Shown here in pieces: positions 9,773 through 19,794 of a stretch of DNA of 64,000 nucleotides; the first letter of the stretch is position 1, and each line of letters begins with the position of its first letter. Under the pieces are notes generated by a model. That model saw nothing but the letters and a program-made list of their open reading frames with translations, was not told the origin of the DNA and made no database searches. The stretch is from Rhodoferax sp. (lineage in GTDB: Bacteria; Pseudomonadota; Gammaproteobacteria; Burkholderiales; Burkholderiaceae_C). The translations under genes and the position numbers were made by a program. The DNA lies in assembly GCA_003133245.1 (NCBI GenBank), contig PKWM01000048.1, positions 1 to 64,000 of the forward strand, read 5' to 3'.

Positions 9773-10996
9773 TTACTTGACCAACTGATTGAGCTGGATG
9801 ATGGGCATCAGCACCGCCAGCACGATCAGCATCACCACCACGCCCATAGCCACAATCAGGAGCGGCTCCAACAGAGTGGCAAGTTGCATGGCGCGACGCT
9901 GCACTTCTACACTGAGCTGCTTGGCGGCGCGCTGCAACATGATGGGCAACTGGCCGGTCTGCTCACCCAGGCGGGCAAACATCGCCAGCAAGCCCGGAAA
10001 ACGCTTCTTTTGCGCCAGCGCCGAGGCCAGCGGCGCGCCTTCGCGCACCAGCACCAGCGCGTCGAGCGCGTCACTGCGCATGGCCCGGTTGGAAAGTGTT
10101 TCAGCTGCGGCTTGCAAGGCTTTCAGGATCGGCACGCCAGCGGCGGACAACATCGCCAGCGTGCTTGCAAAACGCGCCGTGTTGTAGCTGCGGGCAAGCT
10201 TGCCCAGGATCGGCAGATTCAGCCAGGCAGCGTCAAATTTTTCTCTCAACAGCGGTCTGGCCAAAGCCAGGCGGGCAGCAAAAACCAGCAGCACCAGCGC
10301 CACCAGCATGAGCCAGCCATAAGCCCGCACAAAGTTGCTTGTGCCAATCATGATCACCGTCAACAGCGGCAGCGCGTGCTTGGCACCGGCAAACACATGC
10401 GCCACCTGCGGCACCACATAGGTCACCAAAAACAGCACGATGACAATCGCCACCAGCGAGACGATGGCCGGGTAGAGCGCCGCACCAATCAGCTTGGACT
10501 TGAGCGCTTGCTGCTCTTCGAGGTCGTCAGCCAGGCGATCGAGCACCAGGCCCAAATCACCGCTTTGCTCACCGGCACCAATAACGGCGATGAAAATGGC
10601 CGAGAACTCGCGCGGATGCTGCGCCAGCGCCTTGGCAAAGGTCGAGCCGCCATTGACCTCGGCGCGCAGCGTGGCCACCAGATGATGTTCATTCTCGCGC
10701 TCGGCCTCGTCACTGAGCGAGGTCAGCGCGCGCTCCAGCGGCAGGCCCGACGACACCAGGCCCGCGAGTTGACGCGTCCAGATCGCCAGGCCCGTGGCAT
10801 TGAAGACGCGCCGCTTGCGCCCGATACCTGTGCGGCCTGAGGTCTGCTCACCCTCGGCCGTGCCGACTTCGACCTTGATCGGCACCAGTGCCTGCGCGCG
10901 CAACAGAGTACGCGCGGACTTGGCCGAGTCGGCCTCCATCACACCTTTGCGGGTTTGCCCTTCAGCGCTTAGGGCTTCAAACGAATAGACTGGCAT
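9773..10996 (-). CDS. gspF: Type II secretion inner-membrane platform protein GspF
   Basis: GspF is the polytopic platform protein that works with the GspE ATPase to assemble the pseudopilus. The 407-residue protein starts with the typical MPVYSFEALSAEGQTRKGVMEAD. It has two related T2SSF domains (about 70-190 and 275-395) and three membrane segments near 170, 220 and 385. Length is normal. It follows gspE by 13 bases and is the last gsp gene in the minus-strand series, directly before trpE. Confidence 0.96.
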   Translation of the reverse strand: MPVYSFEALSAEGQTRKGVMEADSAKSARTLLRAQALVPIKVEVGTAEGEQTSGRTGIGRKRRVFNATGLAIWTRQLAGLVSSGLPLERALTSLSDEAERENEHHLVATLRAEVNGGSTFAKALAQHPREFSAIFIAVIGAGEQSGDLGLVLDRLADDLEEQQALKSKLIGAALYPAIVSLVAIVIVLFLVTYVVPQVAHVFAGAKHALPLLTVIMIGTSNFVRAYGWLMLVALVLLVFAARLALARPLLREKFDAAWLNLPILGKLARSYNTARFASTLAMLSAAGVPILKALQAAAETLSNRAMRSDALDALVLVREGAPLASALAQKKRFPGLLAMFARLGEQTGQLPIMLQRAAKQLSVEVQRRAMQLATLLEPLLIVAMGVVVMLIVLAVLMPIIQLNQLVK

Positions 10997-11009
10997 GGCG
11001 CTATACCGG

Positions 11010-12440
11010 TCAATCCCGTGTCACGCGCAGTAGTTCTTCGCGCGAGGTCACACCTTGCAGAACCAGCCGCTCGCCGTCGTCGCGCATCAGCGTCATGCCC
11101 CCATTCAGGGCGGCGGCACGAATGTCGGCCTCGGAAGCGCGGTTGTGAATCTGGGCGCGGATCGCGTCGTCGGTAATCAGGAGCTCGAAGACACCGGAGC
11201 GGCCTGAGTAGCCAGTCTGACCGCAGTGCTCGCAGCCAACGGGGTGGTACGCCGCTGGCTGCAAATTGGGATCAGACCCCAATTTGCAATGCGGGCAAAG
11301 CTTGCGCAGCAAGCGTTGTGCCAGCACGCCCAGCAGTGAGGAACTGAGCAGGAACGGCTCGACGCCCATGTCGGTCAGGCGCGTGACCGCACTGGAAGCG
11401 TCGTTAGTGTGCAGCGTGGCGAGCACCAGGTGGCCGGTGAGCGAGGCTTGAATCGCAATCTGCGCGGTCTCGAAGTCCCGGATTTCTCCGATCATGATGA
11501 CGTCCGGGTCTTGCCGCAATATGGCTCGCAAAGCCTTGGCGAAAGTGAGTTCGATCTTGGCGTTGACCTGCGTTTGCCCGACGCCCGGCAGCTCGTATTC
11601 AATCGGGTCTTCGACCGTCATGATGTTGCTGCCGGCCGCATCGAGTCGGCTCAAAGCCGCATACAGGGTGGTGGTTTTGCCCGAGCCGGTGGGACCGGTC
11701 ACCAGAATGATGCCGTGCGGTTGCGTCACCAGATGCTCAAAGCGCTTGAGCACTTCGCCTTGCATACCGAGCGCTTCCAGGCTCAGGCGGCCTTCGGATT
11801 TGTCGAGCAAGCGCAGCACCGCGCGTTCACCATGGGCGCTGGGCAGTGTGCTCACGCGCACATCGACCGCGCGCGTGCCGATGCGCAGCGAGATGCGCCC
11901 GTCTTGCGGCAAGCGGCGCTCAGCAATGTCCAGGTCGGCCATGATTTTCAGGCGTGAAATCAGCGCGGCATGCAGCGCCCGGTTCGGCTGCACCACTTCA
12001 CGCAACGAGCCATCAACGCGAAAGCGCACCACCGAGTGGCGCTCGTAGGGCTCAATGTGGATGTCGCTGGCCCCGTCGCGCGCGGCTTGCGTCAAGAGCG
12101 CGTTGAGCATGCGGATGATGGGTGCGTCGTCGGAGGTCTCCAGCAAGTCTTCAATCGCCGGCAGGTCCTGCATCATGCGTGACAAATCGGCATCACTCTC
12201 AACCTCGCTCACCACCGCTGCCGCGCTCGATTCACCCTGCGCGTAAGCGGCGCTGATACGCTGGATCAAAACCTGCGTATCGAGCGTCTGCAACTCACGC
12301 ACCGGGTATTTGCGCATCACTTCGCTCACAGCGCTTAACTCCGAAGCGCTGTGCAGGCACAACGTGATTTCACCCGGCTGATCTTCTTCCAGCAACAACT
12401 GGTGGGTGCGGGCAAAGGCGTAGGGCAGCGGGTAACGCAT
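11010..12440 (-). CDS. gspE: Type II secretion ATPase GspE
   Basis: GspE powers pseudopilus extension from the cytoplasmic face. The 476-residue protein has Walker [16 protein letters not shown], an Asp box, Walker [13 protein letters not shown] and a His box ([10 protein letters not shown]). The C-terminal zinc module is CPHC...CEHC. The loop between the two Cys pairs is short (16 residues) and its coding DNA contains a perfect palindrome at 11261-11287. It lies between gspD and gspF with short gaps. Function is secure from motifs and neighbours. Confidence 0.97.
   Translation of the reverse strand: MRYPLPYAFARTHQLLLEEDQPGEITLCLHSASELSAVSEVMRKYPVRELQTLDTQVLIQRISAAYAQGESSAAAVVSEVESDADLSRMMQDLPAIEDLLETSDDAPIIRMLNALLTQAARDGASDIHIEPYERHSVVRFRVDGSLREVVQPNRALHAALISRLKIMADLDIAERRLPQDGRISLRIGTRAVDVRVSTLPSAHGERAVLRLLDKSEGRLSLEALGMQGEVLKRFEHLVTQPHGIILVTGPTGSGKTTTLYAALSRLDAAGSNIMTVEDPIEYELPGVGQTQVNAKIELTFAKALRAILRQDPDVIMIGEIRDFETAQIAIQASLTGHLVLATLHTNDASSAVTRLTDMGVEPFLLSSSLLGVLAQRLLRKLCPHCKLGSDPNLQPAAYHPVGCEHCGQTGYSGRSGVFELLITDDAIRAQIHNRASEADIRAAALNGGMTLMRDDGERLVLQGVTSREELLRVTRD
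11261..11287. repeat. Palindrome (GCAAATTGGG / CCCAATTTGC) inside gspE
   Basis: Two perfect 10-base arms (11261-11270 and 11278-11287) flank the 7-base loop ATCAGAC. The core resembles the AAATTGGGGTCTGA-type palindromes that are dispersed in many betaproteobacterial genomes. A half site (CAGACCCCAATT) also occurs at 50428-50439. Here the palindrome is read in frame and encodes KLGSDPNLQ, in the loop between the two CxxC pairs of the GspE zinc module. Confidence 0.6.
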
Positions 12441-12450
12441 GGTTACGATC

Positions 12451-14634
12451 TTATTGGGCAGCAGGTTTGGATGAACCGGTCACGTCCTGCTGGGTTGCTG
12501 ACGCGGGTGCGCTGCCCCAGGTGCCTGACATGCCCGGCACCAACAGTGGCGCCGGCACCGGCCGCTGGTATTGCGGCTTCGGTAAGGGCGCCATCACGGG
12601 CGCCTGATTCACGGGTACGGTTGCACTGTCGGTCGGTTGCGCACTTTGCTGCACGCCGCGCATGGCGTCGTAGCGGTCAAATGACAAGGCGTTGCTGTCG
12701 GCGGCACTGCGCACGATGACCGGACGCAAAAATACCATCAGATTGGTCTTCTTGCGCCCACGAGTATCGCTTCGAAACAGCGCTCCGAACACCGGCACAT
12801 CGCCCAGCACGGGCACTTTTTGCTGGTTGCCGGAAAAGTCGTCCTCCAACAGCCCGCCTAGCACCACGATGTCTCCGTCGTTCACCAACACCGTCGATTC
12901 AATGGATCGCTTGTTGGTGGTGGGGCCATTCAGGTTAAGCAGCGTGCCAGCCTGTATGGAAGACACTTCCTGGTAGATCACCAGCTTGACGCTGCCGTCT
13001 TCACTGATTTGCGGCTTGACCTTGAGCGTGATTCCCACATCCTTGCGGTCGACAGTTGTAAACGGATTGACCGAACCGGTACTGCTCGTAACGCCGGTAT
13101 TTGTGAATTGGCCGGTCACAAAAGGTACATTCTGACCAATCACGATCTTGGCTTCTTCATTATCCAGCGTCAGCAGCGTAGGCGTGGACAGCACATTGCC
13201 GTCGCCCGTGCTTTGCAGCAGGTTTGCCAGCGCGCCCAACACGAAACCGCTGGCCGTCTGGCGGACAAATCCGGCATTGGCACCATTGGCGATAGACGGG
13301 TTACCGGCCGCTATGGACGAGGCGAGCGAAAAAATGTTGGTGCCGCCGATGCTGAAATTACTCCCCAGCACACCGACCGTGCTGCCGCTGCTGTTGCCTA
13401 GTAACGCCTGCCATTGAATGCCAAACTGCGCTTGCTTGTCGGTGCTGACTTCGGCAATCAGGCTCTCCACCAGGACCTGGGCACGTCGTCCATCGAGCCG
13501 GTCGATGACGGCGCGCAACTGCCGGTATTGCGGCTCGGGCGCGCTGATGATGAGCGAATTGGTGGCCGTATCAGCTTGCACCTGACCCCCGGTAGTAGAG
13601 GCGCTGGCCGCTGCGCCAGCCGCTGCGCCCGCCCCGGTGGGTGTCGGCGCAACCGCCGTCGGGGCCTGTCCGGTCATGGCAGCGCGCAATGTCGCCGCCA
13701 GTTTGGTGGCGTCAGCATTCTTCAGGTAAACCACATGAATATTGCCGGCCGCACCGTTGTCGCCGCTGTCGGTCGGCTGATCGAGCTTATCCACCAAAGA
13801 CTTCACCAGGGCCACCCGGGCCGGGTTGGCGGCGCGCAAAATCAAGGTATTGGAGCGTGGTTCGGCCACCAAAACGGTCTTGAATGAGGTGTCAGCTTGC
13901 CCGGCTGGTGCGCCGCTCGCTGAGGACTCAATCAGCCGCAGCACCAGCGGTGCCAGATCAACTGCAATCGCGTGTTTAAGCGGCAGGATTTCCACATTGG
14001 TGGCATTGGCCACGTCGGCAGCCGCAATGATTTGGGCAATACGGCGCAGGTTGTCGGCATAGTCTGTGATGACCAGCGAATTGGTGCTGGGGTTGACGTT
14101 GATGGTGTTGTTCGGGCTGATCAGCGGCCGCAGCACCGCCACCAGGTTATTGGCCGACTCAAAATTGAGCTTGAAGATCTGCGTAATGATCTGGTTGTTC
14201 GTACCAACGCCTGTGCCCGGACTGTCGGCCTCACTGACGCTGACCACGCCGCTTTGCAGCTTGGCATCAGCCTCTGGCACCACCTTGTACAGCCCAGCCG
14301 ACTCCACCATGGTGTAGCCCTGCAGACGAAGCGCCGCCAGAAACTGGTTCATGGCAACGCGCGGGCTGACCGGCCTGTCGGTAATGAGCGTGAGCGTGCC
14401 TTTAACGCGTGGGTCCACCACCACGTTAAAGCCCGTGATGCTGGCCATCGTGCGCGCCACGGCATCTATCTCGGCAGCGGCAAAGTTCAACGTGACCGGC
14501 TCGCCCGACTTGGCAGATGCCTTGGTCTGGGCCTGCAACTGGAGCGGCAACAAGCCCGCTGCTGCCGTCAGTAAAACTGTGGCAATCACTGAGTAAACAA
14601 GCTTTCTGGAACACGGGAAGAGGCGATATGGCAT
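12451..14634 (-). CDS. gspD: Type II secretion outer-membrane secretin GspD
   Basis: GspD forms the multimeric outer-membrane channel. The 727-residue precursor has an N-terminal signal (membrane stretch about 13-32, ending LQAQ). N0-N3 domains follow ([40 protein letters not shown]). The Ala/Gly-rich linker is at about 330-350. The C-terminal secretin domain shows [17 protein letters not shown] and [10 protein letters not shown] Pro-rich tail follows. It is near the usual length and lies between gspN and gspE. Confidence 0.96.
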   Translation of the reverse strand: MPYRLFPCSRKLVYSVIATVLLTAAAGLLPLQLQAQTKASAKSGEPVTLNFAAAEIDAVARTMASITGFNVVVDPRVKGTLTLITDRPVSPRVAMNQFLAALRLQGYTMVESAGLYKVVPEADAKLQSGVVSVSEADSPGTGVGTNNQIITQIFKLNFESANNLVAVLRPLISPNNTINVNPSTNSLVITDYADNLRRIAQIIAAADVANATNVEILPLKHAIAVDLAPLVLRLIESSASGAPAGQADTSFKTVLVAEPRSNTLILRAANPARVALVKSLVDKLDQPTDSGDNGAAGNIHVVYLKNADATKLAATLRAAMTGQAPTAVAPTPTGAGAAAGAAASASTTGGQVQADTATNSLIISAPEPQYRQLRAVIDRLDGRRAQVLVESLIAEVSTDKQAQFGIQWQALLGNSSGSTVGVLGSNFSIGGTNIFSLASSIAAGNPSIANGANAGFVRQTASGFVLGALANLLQSTGDGNVLSTPTLLTLDNEEAKIVIGQNVPFVTGQFTNTGVTSSTGSVNPFTTVDRKDVGITLKVKPQISEDGSVKLVIYQEVSSIQAGTLLNLNGPTTNKRSIESTVLVNDGDIVVLGGLLEDDFSGNQQKVPVLGDVPVFGALFRSDTRGRKKTNLMVFLRPVIVRSAADSNALSFDRYDAMRGVQQSAQPTDSATVPVNQAPVMAPLPKPQYQRPVPAPLLVPGMSGTWGSAPASATQQDVTGSSKPAAQ

Positions 14635-14640
14635 ACAGAT

Positions 14641-15534
14641 TCAACCTATTTTGATGATGGAGCGCACGCCGTCGCGTCGACCGAGGATGTTGAGCAGATT
14701 GGACAGGGCATCAAGCCGCTCCGGTATGGCGCTGGCAACGCCTTCAAAATGCAATTTGTTAGCCACCCATTGACCGTGGCCCGACAATTGTAGGGCTCCC
14801 TCCAGTGTGGTCAGGTCTAACGTGGGGGTCGCGCCGCCGATCAACGTAACGCGGTAGCTGCCCATGGGCTTGAGGGTGGAAAGGCGCGAAGAAATACGCT
14901 GTGCATCAAGTTCGACGTGTCCCGTCACCCAGGTTCGCCCAGCCGTGCTTTCGATCACCAGCGCCTGCGTTGACAAGTTCAACTGGCCTTCGACCTGCAC
15001 CGTATTCCAGGGCGTGCCCAGTCCGGCGAGCAACTGTGCCGGCCACTGCGAACGGCTGTCGGAGAGCGTCAGTTTGAAACCCGCCCAACGCGGCTGCAAG
15101 AGCCAACGCCAGGCTTGCTGCAAACAGCAGTCAGCGTTCAGGTCGGCCTGCAGACCAGTCCAGCTGGGCCGCAGCAACCAGGTAAAACGTCCGGGCAAAG
15201 TGGCCGCATCGGTGCTGCCCGCACCACCGGTGAGCCGCAACCGGGCCGAGCCGCTCCAGACAGTGCCGCGTACATCTTCAAACATGAGACGCCCACTCAA
15301 ACCCTGCTGCACCCCCGCCGTCAGCCAGCGTGCTGGCGCATTCACCAGCACAGCCAGCAGCAAACCGAGCAGCGCCCCGGCCAGTGCCCAAGCCCAAGGT
15401 GACGCTGTGCCGGAGCGCCTTTTGCCAGCGGCACGGGTGCGGTTGCGGGCAAAGCCAAGCCTGCGCTGCTTCGGTGCGCTGGCGAGCTTGGTTCCTGGCA
15501 ATTCCAGAGCAGGTGCAGGCATCAGGAAACTCAT
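14641..15534 (-). CDS. gspN: Type II secretion protein GspN
   Basis: GspN is a single-pass inner-membrane component of some type II systems and is not always essential. The 297-residue protein has a basic cytoplasmic start, one membrane segment around 46-66 (WALAGALLGLLLAVLV), and a periplasmic region with the GspN pattern NAPARWL...GLSGRLMFEDVRGTVWSGSA split over about 65-100. It starts 6 bases after the gspM stop and precedes gspD. Its sequence is poorly conserved, so the call also leans on position. Confidence 0.85.
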   Translation of the reverse strand: MSFLMPAPALELPGTKLASAPKQRRLGFARNRTRAAGKRRSGTASPWAWALAGALLGLLLAVLVNAPARWLTAGVQQGLSGRLMFEDVRGTVWSGSARLRLTGGAGSTDAATLPGRFTWLLRPSWTGLQADLNADCCLQQAWRWLLQPRWAGFKLTLSDSRSQWPAQLLAGLGTPWNTVQVEGQLNLSTQALVIESTAGRTWVTGHVELDAQRISSRLSTLKPMGSYRVTLIGGATPTLDLTTLEGALQLSGHGQWVANKLHFEGVASAIPERLDALSNLLNILGRRDGVRSIIKIG

Positions 15535-15540
15535 TGCGAT

Positions 15541-16038
15541 TTAGCGCAGGTTCAGGTTAAGTACGAGGGTGCCGTCCCAGGTGGTGCTACCCGCTGCACC
15601 CGTTGCCGCACCGCGTACCAGCCGCGCTTGCGTTGGCACGCTGCGCACATTCTGGCGCACTTGGGTCAGCCATTGTGCCAAGGCGTCAGCTGAAACGCCT
15701 TTGAAAGTCACACTTACATGCTCACCGCTCATCACCAGTTGCGCACTGGCACCCAAGGGCTTGACTGAGGCTTCGAGCAGACGACGCGCTTCGTCCAGTG
15801 TGATGCGGGGTTGCGCTTGCAATGTTTGGGCCTGCGCTTGCAGACGCAGCATTTGTTGCAGTTGCGCGTCAAGCACGCCGCGTTGCCGGTCAGCGCTCTT
15901 GAGCGTTGCCAGCGCAGGTGCGAGTGCCAACCACCACAATGCCGCACAAAACACCAGCACCAAGGCACCCAGTAACAGACGTTGTTCACGCCGCGACACT
16001 GCCTGCCAGCGCTCCTGCAAAAGCGTTAAAAATTTCAT
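15541..16038 (-). CDS. gspM: Type II secretion protein GspM
   Basis: GspM is a bitopic inner-membrane protein that partners GspL. The 165-residue protein has a short cytoplasmic start ending in RREQRLLLGA, one membrane segment (about 20-42), a coiled stretch rich in Gln and Leu (about 45-80), and a small periplasmic ferredoxin-like domain. The start overlaps gspL by 4 bases. Size and order match GspM in other loci. Confidence 0.9.
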   Translation of the reverse strand: MKFLTLLQERWQAVSRREQRLLLGALVLVFCAALWWLALAPALATLKSADRQRGVLDAQLQQMLRLQAQAQTLQAQPRITLDEARRLLEASVKPLGASAQLVMSGEHVSVTFKGVSADALAQWLTQVRQNVRSVPTQARLVRGAATGAAGSTTWDGTLVLNLNLR

Positions 16039-17264
16039 AGGCCAGACACCTGTTGCATCAAGACAGTATCACCTTCGGCGCTCAAAGCGTAGCCCAGCGG
16101 TTTGAGTTTGAAAGAGAACGAGGTGATATCCTGCGCCTGGAGCTTGAGCCCCTTCAGGCGAACTTCACCGGCGACAAATTCAATCGCTGTTGGCAGCGTC
16201 GCCGCTGGCGCTACGCTGCCAAAAGCCCCCAACATGCGGTCGAGGTCGCGACTTGATGGTACGCCGCTCGCCTGCACCAGCGCTGCCACCTCTTTGCCCA
16301 TCTGCACCTGTGCATCCACCACCACCTGCACCTTGGGAAAGGTACTGGTCAATACGGCGTCGATGGCCTGACGTTGAGCCTTGATGGCGGCTTGCTCTTT
16401 CCAGGCCCAGGCGTTAAGCCCTGCCACATTGATGACGAGCGTTGCCAGCAAGGCGACGCGTGCGGCACGCCAGCGCGGCGCTTTGGCAAAGCTGCCCAGC
16501 AGCTCGGACCAGCGTTTCCAGGCGCGGGCGCGATTTGAATTGACCAACTCAAATTGTGCCAGGTCCCAGTTGGAGGCGGCCGCCCGCAACTGGCGTTGGG
16601 CACCAGGCTCAAGCGTTACCGTGCGCTTGAACAACTGCTCGGCCAGCGCCACCACGGCCGGCTCAGCAACCACCGTATTGCCCTCGGGCCAGTTCAACAA
16701 TGCCAGCGTAGCGGCCGACAGCGGCCAGACCGCGATGCCACCACGCTCGGCGAACACCATCTGGGCATCTTCGGGTTGGCCTAGTACATAGAGCGTATCG
16801 ACGAGCGCCTCGGGGGTGAATTCGGGCACTATGCGGCTGACCGGCCGCCCGGCCAACTCCAGCGCCTGCAATGCTGCGCGCAACCAGACCAGATCGCACA
16901 CCGCCACCCATATCGGCGCATCCGCCAGGGGAGCAGGTTCGAGCGCAAAGTGCAGTTGTTGGGTATCGTCAAGCAGGCGGTCTTCAAGGAGGCCTTCGAG
17001 CACGGCGCGAACGCGCAAAGCCCCGACTTCCTGAAAAAATCCCTTGTTCAATGTGCCCTTGGGCAATTGCACCTGATGCCAGGACAGGTGCTGCGCCGCC
17101 ACCAGCGCCACCACCTCGGCGTCGTCCTTGGTACCATTGGGCAGCAGTGCCAGGGGTGCGCGCGACTGTTCGCCCAGCAACGTGCCATCGGGCGTCAACA
17201 CGTAGTCGTACAAAGCAGCCGCATCGGCCGGTTCATTAGGAAGGGTAACAATCAAAGTACTCAT
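16035..17264 (-). CDS. gspL: Type II secretion protein GspL
   Basis: GspL recruits GspE to the membrane through its actin-like cytoplasmic domain. The 409-residue protein shows the N-terminal GspL fold up to about residue 240 and one membrane segment about 265-285 (VALLATLVINVAGLNAWAW). The periplasmic domain that pairs with GspM follows. It starts 7 bases after the gspK stop and overlaps gspM by 4 bases. Length and order fit GspL. Confidence 0.93.
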   Translation of the reverse strand: MSTLIVTLPNEPADAAALYDYVLTPDGTLLGEQSRAPLALLPNGTKDDAEVVALVAAQHLSWHQVQLPKGTLNKGFFQEVGALRVRAVLEGLLEDRLLDDTQQLHFALEPAPLADAPIWVAVCDLVWLRAALQALELAGRPVSRIVPEFTPEALVDTLYVLGQPEDAQMVFAERGGIAVWPLSAATLALLNWPEGNTVVAEPAVVALAEQLFKRTVTLEPGAQRQLRAAASNWDLAQFELVNSNRARAWKRWSELLGSFAKAPRWRAARVALLATLVINVAGLNAWAWKEQAAIKAQRQAIDAVLTSTFPKVQVVVDAQVQMGKEVAALVQASGVPSSRDLDRMLGAFGSVAPAATLPTAIEFVAGEVRLKGLKLQAQDITSFSFKLKPLGYALSAEGDTVLMQQVSGL

Positions 17265-17271
17265 GCGCGGT

Positions 17272-18258
17272 TTATTGTAAAGGGGCCGCCACTGCGCCTA
17301 CGCCACGTTGACGCCAGAGGGTTTTCACGTTCATACCGTCGCGCTGCAGCACCGATTGCTCTTGCACGATTGACTGCTCCAAGCGCAGTTGACCATTGAC
17401 TTCAAAGAAGCGCGAAGACACGCTGTGCTGCGCCGCGTTGAATTTGGCGTCAGCGTTGCCGGTCAATTTGCTGGCATCGGCGAGCGTTTCCAGGTGGCTG
17501 ACAGCGCGCGCGCTCACGAGTGCCTGGGCATCGGCCAGTTCAAAGGCGGCAACACAGGCATAAATAACTTCTACTGGCGCAGTGTTGAGATTGACCGGCG
17601 TGACGACCGGCAAAATCGTGACGAAAGGCCGCAAAGCGGCGATGGTTTGCGCTGACAGGCCCACCCAGGCCAACTGGTCAATCGTCTGCGGCCACAGCGG
17701 CCCGCTAGCGATCCCGGTTGAAGCAGGCGTGGCGGCGGGCGCAGCGGGTGCGCCACCCAGTATTGCGCCTTGCGCCAGGCGCAGATTTTCTGTCATGACC
17801 GCAAGTTCGGTCGGTGCCAGACCGAGCAGTTCAAAGAGACGGGCAAAAGCGACTTGACTGGGTTCGTCAACTTTTCCGTTTTGCACCAGGTTCGCCAGGT
17901 TCAGGCGCGACTGCAAATCAGTGATCTGGCCCGACAAAAAAGCCTCTTGCGTGGCGTCGGCTTCCAAGGTGTCGCTGCGGTCAGCCGCCAAAAAGGTTGA
18001 CAAACGGGCCGACTCCAACGGCACCGCCCAGGGTTCGGCTAGATAGTCGGCACCCCCTTGGCGGGCATCCTCGCGCAAAATCAAACGTGCCCAATCGAGC
18101 GCACCGATCAACACCCAGGCCGACTGCAAGCGACTGCGCTCAGCCGCCTCGACCTCAACCGCACGCCACTGCTGCCAGAGCGTGGCCGACGCCAGCGTGG
18201 CGACCAAGGCCACAGTCAGCATCGCCATCAAAAGGGCGGCACCGCGTTGCAACTTCAT
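17272..18258 (-). CDS. gspK: Type II secretion minor pseudopilin GspK
   Basis: GspK caps the pseudopilus tip with GspI and GspJ. The 328-residue protein has a short leader MKLQRG followed by AALLMAMLTVALVATLASAT. It lacks the glutamate at mature position 5 that other pseudopilins have, which is the normal GspK signature. The large globular insert and the SRLNLANL and PVNLNTAP motifs also fit GspK. The start overlaps gspJ by 4 bases. Confidence 0.94.
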   Translation of the reverse strand: MKLQRGAALLMAMLTVALVATLASATLWQQWRAVEVEAAERSRLQSAWVLIGALDWARLILREDARQGGADYLAEPWAVPLESARLSTFLAADRSDTLEADATQEAFLSGQITDLQSRLNLANLVQNGKVDEPSQVAFARLFELLGLAPTELAVMTENLRLAQGAILGGAPAAPAATPASTGIASGPLWPQTIDQLAWVGLSAQTIAALRPFVTILPVVTPVNLNTAPVEVIYACVAAFELADAQALVSARAVSHLETLADASKLTGNADAKFNAAQHSVSSRFFEVNGQLRLEQSIVQEQSVLQRDGMNVKTLWRQRGVGAVAAPLQ

Positions 18259-18929
18259 TTGCCGCCCCCGACGGTGGCGTTCACCCAGTCGCGCGTGACG
18301 ACACCGCTGATGGCTTGGCCGAGCGAGAGTGTCAACACCAGCCGCACACCATCCGGAATCAAAGCCGCATTGGCCGCTGGTGCCGCGCTGTTGATACCTG
18401 CGCTGGAGAGCGGGTTGCTCCAGGCATCGTCACGGTAATAAAAAATTTGCCACTGGTCGAGCGGCACAATGCGCACCTCGCGCTGGCGCTCTTGCTCGCT
18501 TGGGTTTTGTGCCCACAAGGCAGCTTGTTGCCAGGCCAATTGCAATTCGCTGCGCTGCGTCAAAGGCAGCGACTGCCAGCGCAGCCACTGACCCGTGCCT
18601 TCCACGCTGCGCCAGGCCCAAGCCACCACGCGCAAGCCCTCGCCCGGGACGTTGCCACGGCGCAAGATGCGCAGGGCGCGGCCATCCCAGTCCAGGCTCA
18701 CTGTATTGGGCTGCGTCGCCAGAGCGTCCAGATCGGCACCCCACTGCGCCAGCGCCGCCTGCAAAGCCAGCACATCATCGGCATGTTGGCGCATTTGCGT
18801 TTGCGCGCGCGTCATGCCGTCAATGCCGCGCCAGCTCAAGGCCGCCATCAACGCCATCAAGCCAATCGCCACCAGCAGTTCAATCAGAGTGAAGCCATAC
18901 CAACGCTGCGGCAGCGGACGCGACTTCAT
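18255..18929 (-). CDS. gspJ: Type II secretion minor pseudopilin GspJ
   Basis: GspJ is a minor pseudopilin of the tip complex. The 224-residue protein has a prepilin leader (MKSRPLPQRWYG) cut before FTLIELLVAIGLMALMAA, with Glu at mature position 5. Its body carries the GspJ pattern ALSWRGIDGMTRAQ. It starts at the last base of the gspI stop and overlaps gspK by 4 bases. Confidence 0.94.
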   Translation of the reverse strand: MKSRPLPQRWYGFTLIELLVAIGLMALMAALSWRGIDGMTRAQTQMRQHADDVLALQAALAQWGADLDALATQPNTVSLDWDGRALRILRRGNVPGEGLRVVAWAWRSVEGTGQWLRWQSLPLTQRSELQLAWQQAALWAQNPSEQERQREVRIVPLDQWQIFYYRDDAWSNPLSSAGINSAAPAANAALIPDGVRLVLTLSLGQAISGVVTRDWVNATVGGGK

Positions 18930-19282
18930 CAGTAGCGCCCCACCACGGTGGAAAGTCGGACCACGGTGACCTCATCTTTGCTGACCTGCGCATCAACGCG
19001 ATAAAAGTTGGGGTTTGGCGTGGGCTGCACTCCCAGTAGCACGGTATAAATTTGACCCGCCTGCTCACAGGCAACGCTGCTCTCACCTACATCGGGCATC
19101 TGCTTGGCCAGGCGAATTTTGATGAGTTCATTTTCAGCACAGGTCTGTGCCAACAATGCATCCGTCTGGCGCTGAGCATTACGCGTCAACGCCGCAGTGG
19201 CCTGCAAACCGGCCATCAAGGCAATCGCCACGATGCCCAAGGCCACCAGCACTTCGATCAAGGTGAAACCGCGCTGGCTCAT
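18929..19282 (-). CDS. gspI: Type II secretion minor pseudopilin GspI
   Basis: GspI nucleates the pseudopilus tip. The 117-residue protein has the leader MSQRG followed by FTLIEVLVALGIVAIALMAG and a short globular domain, the usual GspI size. The start overlaps gspH by 4 bases and the end touches gspJ. The leader-type site implies processing by a prepilin peptidase that is not in this window. Confidence 0.94.
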   Translation of the reverse strand: MSQRGFTLIEVLVALGIVAIALMAGLQATAALTRNAQRQTDALLAQTCAENELIKIRLAKQMPDVGESSVACEQAGQIYTVLLGVQPTPNPNFYRVDAQVSKDEVTVVRLSTVVGRY

Positions 19283-19794
19283 GGCAGCATCGCTTGCAGT
19301 GCAAAAGGGCGTACACCGTCGGTGGCCACGCGCACCGTTTTGCCCGGCTGCGTGCTTGATTCCAGCAGCACCGATTGTGGCTCGATGATGGGCTCCGGTC
19401 CAAGCAGCAAAATGGTCGCCTGGGTGGTTCCTTCACCTTCAACCACGTGGGTGCCGTTATCAAGCCAGTGCTCGGGCAAATCCGAGTCGGCCTGCCCTGA
19501 GGGCGGCAACCCCTCAAACTGAAAGCCGTCAGGTGTGGCGTGCCAGCGTACCGGCAGGCCGCTGACTCGCGAGCGTGCGCGTGCTGATTCGAGCAAGGCA
19601 GCCAGTCGCTCAGCGTCGCGCTCAAGTTGCACCTGCGAACTGTCCCGCAGGGCAAAGCCCACACCCGCCGAGGCCATGGCCACGATCGCTACCACCACCA
19701 GCAACTCAATCAGCGTAAAACCAATGCTGTGGCGTTGACCAGGACGCTTCAGAGCCAAGCGCACACTACGGCTGCCAACTGCCAATATCCGCAT
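19279..19794 (-). CDS. gspH: Type II secretion minor pseudopilin GspH
   Basis: GspH is a minor pseudopilin. The 171-residue protein has the prepilin motif G/FTLIELLVVVAIVAM after an unusually long 25-residue leader, if translation starts at the ATG at 19794. That start lies 29 bases inside the end of gspG. A GTG at 19764, two bases after the gspG stop, would give a more ordinary 15-residue leader and is a real alternative. The C-terminal part matches the GspH fold pattern (RSRVSGLPVRW). Confidence 0.88.
   Translation of the reverse strand: MRILAVGSRSVRLALKRPGQRHSIGFTLIELLVVVAIVAMASAGVGFALRDSSQVQLERDAERLAALLESARARSRVSGLPVRWHATPDGFQFEGLPPSGQADSDLPEHWLDNGTHVVEGEGTTQATILLLGPEPIIEPQSVLLESSTQPGKTVRVATDGVRPFALQAMLP

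Noticed and set aside
9725-10840. 371-codon plus-strand frame over gspF
   Set aside because: Antisense shadow of gspF; His/Gln-rich low-complexity translation and no plausible product.
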